NCBI GenBank assembly: GCA_015067565.1
Contig: SVMF01000002.1
Location: 97,337 to 161,336 of the forward strand
Direction: 5' to 3'
Length of the DNA: 64,000 nt
Source of the DNA: Oscillospiraceae bacterium
GTDB taxonomy: Bacteria; Bacillota; Clostridia; Oscillospirales; Oscillospiraceae
This document shows, piece by piece, positions 1 to 6,611 of the stretch. Each line of letters starts with the position of its first letter. The stretch's first letter is position 1. The notes beneath the pieces were generated by a model, which searched no databases, had not been told where the DNA came from, and was given only the letters and a program-made list of their open reading frames with translations. The position numbers and the translations under genes were made by a program.

Positions 1-64
1 CGGATTACGAAAATCCGGCAACGACATCCGAAGAAGTCTGTAGCGTGTGCCTGACAATGCCGTG

Positions 65-1894
65 CTATTGCAGGCAGATGCGGTCACGCTCTGCGGTGGC
101 GGTGACGGTTTGCGGCAGCGGCCGACTCAAAAGACGCTTGGACAGAGGGGACTCCAATTCGTTCTGAATCAGCGTACGGATCGCTCGTGCGCCGCTTTTT
201 TCATTCCGGCTGCGCTGCGCAAGCGCCTTGGCCAGCTCCGGGGCAAAGTGCAGGTGCAGGTTTTGATGCTCGGCTCTCAGGCGCAGCCGCTCGAGCTGGA
301 TCGAGGCGATCTCCTCGAGGGCTTCCTCACTGAGCGATTCAAAACAGCTGATGCAATCCACGCGCCCCAAAAATTCGGGCGAAAAATGCTCTCGCAGTGC
401 CCTTTGCGCTGCGTTTTTTTCTGTCTGCTCAAAGCCGATTCCGCCCTGCGTCGAGCCTAAATTGGAGGTCATGACAAGCATCGTGTTGCGAAAATCGACC
501 CGGCGGCCGAGGCTGTCAGTCAGGATGCCGTCATCCATGATCTGCAGCAGCAGGCCGCACACATCCCGATGCGCCTTTTCGATCTCGTCGAGCAGGATAA
601 GACTGTAGGGCCTTCGCCTGACCTTTTCGGTCAGCTCGCCGCCTTCGTCATGGCCGACATAGCCCGGGGGTGCGCCGATGAGTCGGGAGGAGGAAAATTT
701 TTCCATATATTCCGACATGTCGATACGGATCATGGCCTCACGACTACCATAGACGGTTTCGGCCAAGGCCTTGCACAGCTCGGTCTTTCCGACCCCGGTG
801 GGGCCGAGGAAGATCATGGACGCAATCGGCCTTTTTTGCTCGCTCAGGCCGCTTCGGCCTCTGCGGACGGCCTGACAGACCGACGAAATGGCGGCCTCCT
901 GCCCGATGACACGGCTACACAGCAGCGTTTCCAGCTCGCAAAGGCGCTGCTTTTCGGGTGCGGAGATCGAGCCGATGGGGATGCCCGTCCGATTTGACAC
1001 GGCAAGCGCTACATCCTGCCGTTGTACGCACCGGACACTTGCAGGCGACTTTTTCAGGCGGTGCAGGCGGTCACGCAGACAGGCTGCGCGTTCATATTCG
1101 CCCTCGCGTACGGCCTCGTGCAAGGAGGCCTCCAGCCTGCCGCAATCTCCGCCCAGTGGGCTCAGACGCGCTGCTGCTGCGCCCTCGTCGAGTAGATCGA
1201 GGGCCTTGTCGGGCAAAAACTGCTCGGTCATGTACCTACACGAGAGCTCCACGGCCGCCTCAATGGCCTCGTCGCTGATGGGGATGCGGTGGTGCGCCTC
1301 CAGGCTTTCACGGAGGCCGCGCAAAATGGCTGTTGTTTCGACTTTGCTTGCCTCTGGTATCAGAACCGTGCGGAAGCGCCTTGCCAGCGCGCTGTCCTTC
1401 TCGATGAACTTGCGGTATTCGTTCAGAGTTGTTGCGCCGATGATCTGCACCTCGCCGCGTCCGAGGGCGGGCTTGAGCAGGTTGGCCGCATCGATGGCGC
1501 CTTCGGCGGCTCCGGCACCGACGATGGTATGAACTTCGTCGATGAACAAAATGATGTTGTCGACTCTGCGGATCTCCCCCAGAAGATCGCGGATACGCTC
1601 TTCAAATTCGCCGCGGTACTTCGTTCCGGCCAAAACGCTGGCCATATCCAGCGAGAACAGTCGCTTGCTGCGCAGGCATTCGGGTACCTGCCCCGAGGCG
1701 ATGCGCTGTGCGACGGCCTCGACGATGGCAGTCTTGCCCACACCCGGCTCTCCGATCAGGGCGGGGTTGTTCTTGTGCTTCCGTGAGAGGATCTGCAAGA
1801 CGGTTTCGATCTGTCGGTCGCGCCCGATGACGGGATCAACGGATTTTTCGATCAGATCTACACCGAATTGCTCCAAAAGTCGGGTGTTTTGCAT
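65..1894 (-). CDS. ClpC/ClpA-type AAA+ unfoldase lacking the Clp N-domain
   Basis: Hsp100 ATPase, 609 aa, expected to unfold substrates for a ClpP-type protease. Two AAA+ modules are visible: D1 with Walker A GEPGVGKT at residues 48-55, and D2 with GPTGVGKT near residue 370 followed by the conserved DMSEYMEK and [13 protein letters not shown] segments. Between them (about residues 255-285) lies a short UVR-like stretch ([18 protein letters not shown]) as in ClpC. The start is supported by AAAGGAG just upstream of ATG 1894, so the protein begins directly at D1. The roughly 140-residue N-domain that binds adaptors such as MecA in ClpC is absent. It is transcribed away from the ferredoxin gene. 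Family is certain; the substrate class is unknown, and ClpE or ClpL-like alternatives fit less well because of the UVR stretch. Confidence 0.9.
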   Translation of the reverse strand: MQNTRLLEQFGVDLIEKSVDPVIGRDRQIETVLQILSRKHKNNPALIGEPGVGKTAIVEAVAQRIASGQVPECLRSKRLFSLDMASVLAGTKYRGEFEERIRDLLGEIRRVDNIILFIDEVHTIVGAGAAEGAIDAANLLKPALGRGEVQIIGATTLNEYRKFIEKDSALARRFRTVLIPEASKVETTAILRGLRESLEAHHRIPISDEAIEAAVELSCRYMTEQFLPDKALDLLDEGAAAARLSPLGGDCGRLEASLHEAVREGEYERAACLRDRLHRLKKSPASVRCVQRQDVALAVSNRTGIPIGSISAPEKQRLCELETLLCSRVIGQEAAISSVCQAVRRGRSGLSEQKRPIASMIFLGPTGVGKTELCKALAETVYGSREAMIRIDMSEYMEKFSSSRLIGAPPGYVGHDEGGELTEKVRRRPYSLILLDEIEKAHRDVCGLLLQIMDDGILTDSLGRRVDFRNTMLVMTSNLGSTQGGIGFEQTEKNAAQRALREHFSPEFLGRVDCISCFESLSEEALEEIASIQLERLRLRAEHQNLHLHFAPELAKALAQRSRNEKSGARAIRTLIQNELESPLSKRLLSRPLPQTVTATAERDRICLQ

Positions 1895-1987
1895 AATTTT
1901 CTCCTTTCATTCATAGCAAAGCTATTCTTGACGAGGAAAAATTTTTCTATACCTGCAAAAAAAATACGATTTTCTGTCTTTTTCCGG

Positions 1988-2015
1988 TTGCATTTTTCAA
2001 AAGCTGTGATAGAAT
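1988..2015 (+). promoter_or_regulatory. Sigma-A-type promoter for the ferredoxin gene
   Basis: TTGCAT (1988-1993), 16-nt spacer, TAGAAT (2010-2015), about 32 nt before the ferredoxin ATG, with AGGAGG in between. Confidence 0.55.
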
Positions 2016-2047
2016 ATGATCGTAATACTAAATAGGAGGCTGAAACA

Positions 2048-2218
2048 ATGGCATATTACATCACCGATGCTTGCGCAAAGTGCGGTTCCTGCGCTGATAC
2101 CTGCCCTCTGGGCATCATCACCGAGGGTGAGGAAAAGTACGTCATCGACGCTGACCAGTGCGTTGAGTGCGGCGCTTGTGCTAGCGCTTGCCCGCTGGAA
2201 GCCATCGAGCAAGAGTAA
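2048..2218 (+). CDS. 2x[4Fe-4S] bacterial-type ferredoxin
   Basis: Small electron carrier of 56 aa. Two classic cluster motifs are visible: CAKCGSCADTCP (residues 9-20) and CVECGACASACP (38-49), together giving eight cysteines for two [4Fe-4S] clusters. The length and spacing match clostridial ferredoxin. ATG 2048 follows AGGAGG at about 2034-2039. It has its own promoter and is followed directly by a strong hairpin (2225-2248), so it is probably expressed mostly as a monocistronic message. Likely partners are ferredoxin-dependent oxidoreductases and hydrogenases elsewhere in the genome. Confidence 0.95.
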   Translation: MAYYITDACAKCGSCADTCPLGIITEGEEKYVIDADQCVECGACASACPLEAIEQE

Positions 2219-2224
2219 AAAGTT

Positions 2225-2248
2225 AGCCCCCCTGAGTTCAGGGGGGCT
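2225..2248 (+). terminator. Rho-independent terminator-like hairpin after ferredoxin
   Basis: AGCCCCCCTGA, a 2-nt loop, then TCAGGGGGGCT and TTTCT. Its 3' arm supplies the only purine-rich stretch upstream of the next start (2256), so it may also limit translation of that gene. Confidence 0.8.
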
Positions 2249-2255
2249 TTCTGTC

Positions 2256-2960
2256 ATGTCTTTTATGGAAGAATTGTGGAATGATATTTTTCTGCGGCAG
2301 GGGAAGTTTCGCCTGGGGACGGACTCCGTCTTGCTGGCAGATTTTATTTCTCTGCCAAAACACGCCGTCGTGGCGGACTTAGGCTCGGGCAGTGGTGCTC
2401 TGGGCTTGCTTTTGTGTGCACGGGAGCCGACCTGCAGGGTGTTCGGTATCGAGATCGACGAGGAATCGCACCGCATTGCCGAGCAAAATGTCGAAGAAAA
2501 TGCCCTTCGGGAGCGTCTGACTCCTATTTGGGGAGATGTGCGCCAGATCCGCGCGCTTTTGCCTGCCGGCAGTGTGGATTGTGTGATCTCCAATCCGCCT
2601 TATTTCCCGCCCGGCAGCGGCAAGGTTGCCAATGCCCGACGCAGCGAGCTCACCTTGAATTTGTCGCAGCTTTGCGCAGCAGCGGCGTGGCTTCTGCCCA
2701 GCGGAGGCCGCTTTGCCCTCGTGCACCGACCCGAGCGGCTGTGCGACATTTTCTGCACCCTGCGCGAAAACGGCCTCGAGCCGAAGCGTATCCGCTTCGT
2801 GCGGCATAAGCAGACCTCGCCCATATGTCTTGTCCTCATCGAGGCCAGACGCGGCGGTAAGGCAGGTCTGAGCTTTGAGCCCGACCTGATCGAATTTCAC
2901 GGCGACGGCACACAGACCGAGGACTACCGTGTCGCCTACCACAGAGGAGAACACCTATGA
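2256..2960 (+). CDS. TrmN6/YabB-like SAM-dependent N6-adenine methyltransferase
   Basis: Class I methyltransferase, 234 aa. It has the SAM-binding loop ADLGSGSGALGLLL (about residues 40-53), the acidic motif II GIEIDEES, and the N6-adenine signature NPPYFPPG near residue 114. The family includes tRNA1(Val) A37 N6-methyltransferase (TrmN6/YfiC), and Bacillus yabB sits beside rsmI as here. ATG 2256 lies 10 nt after the G-run of the preceding hairpin; ATG 2265 is an alternative three codons later. The stop overlaps the rsmI start (ATGA), so translation is coupled. The exact tRNA target is inferred from family only. Confidence 0.85.
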   Translation: MSFMEELWNDIFLRQGKFRLGTDSVLLADFISLPKHAVVADLGSGSGALGLLLCAREPTCRVFGIEIDEESHRIAEQNVEENALRERLTPIWGDVRQIRALLPAGSVDCVISNPPYFPPGSGKVANARRSELTLNLSQLCAAAAWLLPSGGRFALVHRPERLCDIFCTLRENGLEPKRIRFVRHKQTSPICLVLIEARRGGKAGLSFEPDLIEFHGDGTQTEDYRVAYHRGEHL

Positions 2961-3781
2961 TGCTCTATCTTGTACCTACTCCCATCGGAAACCTCTCGGA
3001 CATCTCCGAGCGCTGCCGCAGGACTTTGGCCGAGGCGGATTTCATCGCTGCCGAGGACACGCGCGTGACGCTGCGGCTGCTGAACCATCTGGACATCAAA
3101 AAGCCGCTCGTGAGCTACTATGAACACAACAAGACGCAAAGCGGCAAAAAGATCGTTGAACGCATTCTGGCAGGCGAGACCTGCGCCCTGGTCAGCGATG
3201 CCGGATCGCCCGCAATCTCCGACCCGGGGGAGGATCTGGTGCGTCTGTGCGCCGAAAGCGGCATCACCGTCACGGCCATTCCCGGGCCGTGTGCAGCCAT
3301 TACCGCCCTGAGCATTTCTGCTTTGCCGACGGGCCGATTCACCTTTGAAGGATTCTTGTCGATCAATAAGAAGGCGCGCCGTGCCCATCTGGAGAGCTTA
3401 AAAAACGAGGTGCGTACGATGATCTTCTACGAGGCTCCGCACAAGCTGACCGACACGCTGAAAAACCTGTCGGAGACCTTTGGCCCCGAACGGCGCATCT
3501 CTTTGTGCCGTGAGCTCACAAAGCTGCACGAGGAAGTGCTTCGCATGAGCCTCGGTGAGGCGATGGCCTACTACGGGGAAAATGCGCCTCGTGGAGAGTA
3601 TGTTCTGATCATCGAGGGCGCAAGCGTTGCCGAAGAGGAGCCTGCATCCGTGGACGATGCTCTTTCTGCGGTACAGGAGCTGATGGATACGGGTCTTTCC
3701 AAAAAAGATGCCGTCAAGCAGGTGGCATTGCAGCTTGGCCTGCCGAAAAATGAGCTGTACCAGGCGGCTTTGCAAATATAA
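2957..3781 (+). CDS. rsmI: 16S rRNA (cytidine1402-2'-O)-methyltransferase RsmI
   Basis: 274-aa tetrapyrrole-methylase-fold enzyme that 2'-O-methylates C1402 in the 16S rRNA decoding centre. Diagnostic segments are LYLVPTPIGNLSDIS at the N-terminus, AAEDTRVTLRLLNHL (residues 34-48), LVSDAGSPAISDPG near residues 79-92 and IPGPCAAITALS. The length is normal for the family. It overlaps the upstream methyltransferase by 4 nt, giving a two-gene RNA-modification operon. The C-terminal segment (LMDTGLSKKDAVKQVA) matches the small helical domain common in Firmicutes RsmI. Confidence 0.95.
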   Translation: MMLYLVPTPIGNLSDISERCRRTLAEADFIAAEDTRVTLRLLNHLDIKKPLVSYYEHNKTQSGKKIVERILAGETCALVSDAGSPAISDPGEDLVRLCAESGITVTAIPGPCAAITALSISALPTGRFTFEGFLSINKKARRAHLESLKNEVRTMIFYEAPHKLTDTLKNLSETFGPERRISLCRELTKLHEEVLRMSLGEAMAYYGENAPRGEYVLIIEGASVAEEEPASVDDALSAVQELMDTGLSKKDAVKQVALQLGLPKNELYQAALQI

Positions 3782-3783
3782 TC

Positions 3784-3812
3784 TTGCATTTTTATGCCTT
3801 GCTGCGTATAAT
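3784..3812 (+). promoter_or_regulatory. Sigma-A-type promoter for the transglutaminase-SLH gene
   Basis: TTGCAT (3784-3789), 17-nt spacer, TATAAT (3807-3812), 30 nt before ATG 3842. It starts just 3 nt after the rsmI stop. Confidence 0.7.
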
Positions 3813-3841
3813 GATAGTATCTTTATGATTGGAGAGATTTC

Positions 3842-5314
3842 ATGAAAAAGTTTTTAAGCATGGCTCTGGCACTTGTGCTGCTTCTGAGCCTCCTGCCGAC
3901 GACCGTTTTTGCAGGCGGCGATGCTCTGAAGACCGAGGACATCAAAACGGTACTCAATGCCGTTACGCTGTATCCGCAGAAGACCGGCTATGAAGAGCTG
4001 GATGCGGCTTTGGAGCGCGTTCTGGGGCCTGTTCGCAAAGCGGATGTTTACACGCAGCTTAAGACAGCCTATGACTGGACGATCTACAACATCGATTTCA
4101 GTTGGGCACCATATTCGCAGAACTGGGCACCTGCCTACGACTGCTTCAATGTCACGCACGAGCTGACCTATGACGAGGGCCTGCAGGAGGTTATCCCGTT
4201 TGAGGTCGCCAATCGTGCCTACCATGCTTTGACCGAGCACGAGGGTGTTTGCTACGACTATGCATCCCTGCTTGCTGTCATGGCCCGTTACATTGGCATT
4301 GATTCGTATGTACATACGGGCATGTTCACCTTTGAGCCTGCCTACGGCAACATCCTCGGCCACCACGGCTGGGTCGAGCTGGATCTGAACGGCGCATTTT
4401 ACATCTTTGACTCGCAGCGCGACTACCGCCTCAGCGGCAACGGCACGATGCCGATTCCGTATGACTATTTCGGCATCCCGATGGATCGCTCCTGGAGATA
4501 CGACCAGGAGACGGAGCTCAATGCTGCCCGTGATGCGCAGTTCCTCTCGGTCACCGCAGAGCGCAAGCAGCTTGCCTCCGTGACGGCCGTGACGAGCGCA
4601 TCTTGTCTCGTCAAGGGCACGGGTCTGTATCCGCTGGACAGCGAGGTTACGCTGGAGGCGGTCTATATCAAGCCGTTCCTCGGCTGGTTTGACAAGAACG
4701 GCAGTCTGCTTTGCAGCGACCCGATCTACACATTTACTGCACACGCATCCACGCGTGTCCATGCCATCTGCGAGGGCGAATATTTCACCGATATGACCCC
4801 GAAGGATTGGTATTTTGACCATGCCAATGCAGCCCTGGAGCGCAGCATCATCAGCGGTGTGGCACCGTTTGAATTTGCAGCCAATGACAAGCTCACACGC
4901 GCCATGGCGCTGACCATTCTGGCCCGCTACGCAGGCGATGACGGCACGAGCGCAAGCTCCGGCTTTGCCGATGTTGAGGAAGGCAGCTGGTATGAAAGTG
5001 CCGTCAACTGGGGCGTTGCCAACGGTGTGACCAACGGCTACGAGGACAACACCTTCCGTCCGTACGAGAGCATCACCCGTGAGCAGTTCATCACCATGCT
5101 CGTGCGCTATGCCAAGGTTGATGTCGAGGGCGTTGAGCTGACCTATGCGGATCTGGATGACATCAGCGGCTATGCCCTGGATGCCATGCGCGCTGCACAG
5201 GCCATCTGCCTGATCGAGGGTTACGAGGATAACACCGTCCGTCCGCAGAACCTTTTGACCCGTGCCGAGGGTGTGACTGTGCTGATGCGCCTTATCAATT
5301 GGCTGGAACGTTAA
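3842..5314 (+). CDS. Secreted transglutaminase-like protein with three SLH domains
   Basis: 490 aa. Residues 1-24 are a signal peptide (MKKFLSMAL...TTVFA). Residues about 60-200 carry a transglutaminase-like cysteine fold with a plausible triad: C137 in HEGVCYDYA, H175 in GHHGWVEL and D190 in YIFDSQRD. Residues about 313-490 contain three S-layer homology repeats, the first of which begins YFTDMTPKDWYFDHANAA. SLH repeats bind pyruvylated secondary cell-wall polymer, so the enzyme should sit on the wall surface, acting either as a peptidase or a cross-linking/hydrolytic enzyme. It has its own promoter and a good GGAGAG site, and uppP follows 13 nt later. The substrate cannot be read from the sequence. 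Confidence 0.88.
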   Translation: MKKFLSMALALVLLLSLLPTTVFAGGDALKTEDIKTVLNAVTLYPQKTGYEELDAALERVLGPVRKADVYTQLKTAYDWTIYNIDFSWAPYSQNWAPAYDCFNVTHELTYDEGLQEVIPFEVANRAYHALTEHEGVCYDYASLLAVMARYIGIDSYVHTGMFTFEPAYGNILGHHGWVELDLNGAFYIFDSQRDYRLSGNGTMPIPYDYFGIPMDRSWRYDQETELNAARDAQFLSVTAERKQLASVTAVTSASCLVKGTGLYPLDSEVTLEAVYIKPFLGWFDKNGSLLCSDPIYTFTAHASTRVHAICEGEYFTDMTPKDWYFDHANAALERSIISGVAPFEFAANDKLTRAMALTILARYAGDDGTSASSGFADVEEGSWYESAVNWGVANGVTNGYEDNTFRPYESITREQFITMLVRYAKVDVEGVELTYADLDDISGYALDAMRAAQAICLIEGYEDNTVRPQNLLTRAEGVTVLMRLINWLER

Positions 5315-5327
5315 GAAAGGAGAAGCG

Positions 5328-6179
5328 ATGGGTTTTTTACAATGGCTTAAAATCGTTGTCCTTGGCATTGTCGAGGGCATTACGGAGTGGCTTCCGATCA
5401 GCTCGACGGGGCATATGATCCTCGTTGACGAGTTCTGGAAGACCTCAAATTCAGTCCTGACGGAGGACTTCATGAAGATGTTCGAGGTCGTCATCCAGTT
5501 GGGTGCGATCTTGGCCGTCGTGGTGCTGTATTTCGAAAAAATCTGGCCTTTCCGCAACGACCGAAAGGCAAAAACGACCTTTGACCGCTTCTGCGACCGT
5601 GAGAAATTCATCCTCTGGCTGAAGATTGCACTGTCGTGCGTGCCGGCGATCCTCATTGGGCTGCCGTTCGAGGAGGAAATCGACAAATATCTGTTCAAGA
5701 CCCCTGTCGTGGCGGCCATGCTGATCGTTTATGGCATCGGATTTTTGTTCATCGAGCGCTACAATAAGAGCCGCAAGCCGCGCATCAATGATCTGAGCGA
5801 GCTTCGCTGGTCGGATGCGGCGTTGATCGGCATCTTCCAGGTGCTGGCCATGGTGCCGGGCACCTCACGCTCGGGCGCAACGATTCTCGGTGGCATTTTG
5901 ATCGGCGCAAGCCGCGGTATCGCTGCGGAGTACACCTTCTTCCTGGCCATCCCGACGATGCTCGGCGCATCAGCGCTGAAGTTGCTCAAGTACGGCGCAG
6001 CCTTCACAGGTGTGCAGATCGCTGCATTGCTTGTGGGTATGGTCATTGCCTTCGTTGTTTCGGTGATCGCCATCAAGTTCCTGATCGGCTACATCAAGAA
6101 GCACGACTTCTCAGCCTTTGGCTGGTATCGCATTGCATTGGGCTTGATCGTCCTGCTGTGCTTCTATGTGATTCTGTAA
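5328..6179 (+). CDS. uppP: Undecaprenyl-diphosphatase UppP/BacA
   Basis: 283-aa polytopic membrane phosphatase that recycles undecaprenyl pyrophosphate to the monophosphate carrier for peptidoglycan and wall-polymer synthesis. Both family signatures are present: GIVEGITEWLPISSTGHM (residues 13-30, with the conserved Glu pair and Ser/His) and MVPGTSRSGATILGG in the second half. Seven or eight hydrophobic segments are visible. AGAAAGGAGAAGCG precedes ATG 5328. It lies 13 nt after a wall-associated SLH protein gene, so both genes probably share a message with a cell-envelope theme. Confidence 0.95.
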   Translation: MGFLQWLKIVVLGIVEGITEWLPISSTGHMILVDEFWKTSNSVLTEDFMKMFEVVIQLGAILAVVVLYFEKIWPFRNDRKAKTTFDRFCDREKFILWLKIALSCVPAILIGLPFEEEIDKYLFKTPVVAAMLIVYGIGFLFIERYNKSRKPRINDLSELRWSDAALIGIFQVLAMVPGTSRSGATILGGILIGASRGIAAEYTFFLAIPTMLGASALKLLKYGAAFTGVQIAALLVGMVIAFVVSVIAIKFLIGYIKKHDFSAFGWYRIALGLIVLLCFYVIL

Positions 6180-6190
6180 TACCGAAAACG

Positions 6191-6226
6191 TCGCCAACCG
6201 TCAAAATAAATTTTGTCGGTTGGCGA
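6191..6226 (+). terminator. Terminator-like palindrome of the TCGCCAA family, copy 1
   Basis: TCGCCAACCGTCAAAAT pairs with ATTTTGTCGGTTGGCGA (one mismatch), 11 nt after the uppP stop and followed by TTTC. It is one of seven near-identical copies in the window. Confidence 0.75.
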
Positions 6227-6243
6227 TTTCTACGCAAACAGCA

Positions 6244-6475
6244 ATTTACCATAATAAAATTATGTAAACTGCAAGAAGGGGTAAATTCCGATTTATCGTC
6301 TTGATTATCGTATCTCGTTGTAGGGTAGGGGCATGCCCCTACCGGCAGAACCAGGCTCGTATTCGCAGTAGCTTCCGGCAAAATCGTAGCGATTGCCGCC
6401 GGGCGGGGCATGCCCCGCCCCTACAGCATAAAACGATAAGCTTACCGATAAATCGGAAGTTCCTGCCTACGGGTG
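6244..6475 (+). repeat. Dispersed intergenic repeat with internal palindromes (ACCATAATA family), copy 1
   Basis: Begins with TTTACCATAATAAAATTATG at 6245 and TAAACTGCAAG, then a CCGATTTAT motif. Two palindromic blocks follow, GTAGGGGCATGCCCCTAC-like at about 6325-6342 and CGGGGCATGCCCCG at about 6401-6420. Related sequence in the opposite orientation occurs at 31401-31583 and 31652-31867. Together with flanks it fills the uppP-TIR intergenic space; no gene is seen in it. Confidence 0.7.
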
Positions 6476-6549
6476 GGATGCGATGATGCCTGCGAGGATG
6501 CGCCCGGGAAGCCGTGCACGACGGACGGCTAACGAGTTTTAGGATATGA

Positions 6550-6578
6550 TTGACATATTTATGCAGCTTTGGTAAAAT
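6550..6578 (+). promoter_or_regulatory. Promoter for the TIR/ABC cluster
   Basis: TTGACA (6550-6555), 17-nt spacer, TAAAAT (6573-6578). It fires toward ATG 6612, consistent with that start rather than ATG 6588, which would leave almost no leader. Confidence 0.75.
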
Positions 6579-6611
6579 AAAAATATCATGATCGCTTCAG
6601 GGGGTCAGGAC

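Noticed and set aside
1..64. Possible start of another minus-strand gene after the Clp gene (ATG at 27-25)
   Set aside because: Only nine codons are visible and no ribosome site or family sequence can be judged.
3854..5719. 621-codon frame antisense to the SLH protein and uppP
   Set aside because: Crosses two well-supported genes and lacks any recognisable motif.
6588..6611. Upstream ATG of the TIR gene as the start
   Set aside because: No Shine-Dalgarno sequence precedes it and it lies 10 nt from the -10 box; ATG 6612 has CAGGGGG at proper spacing.
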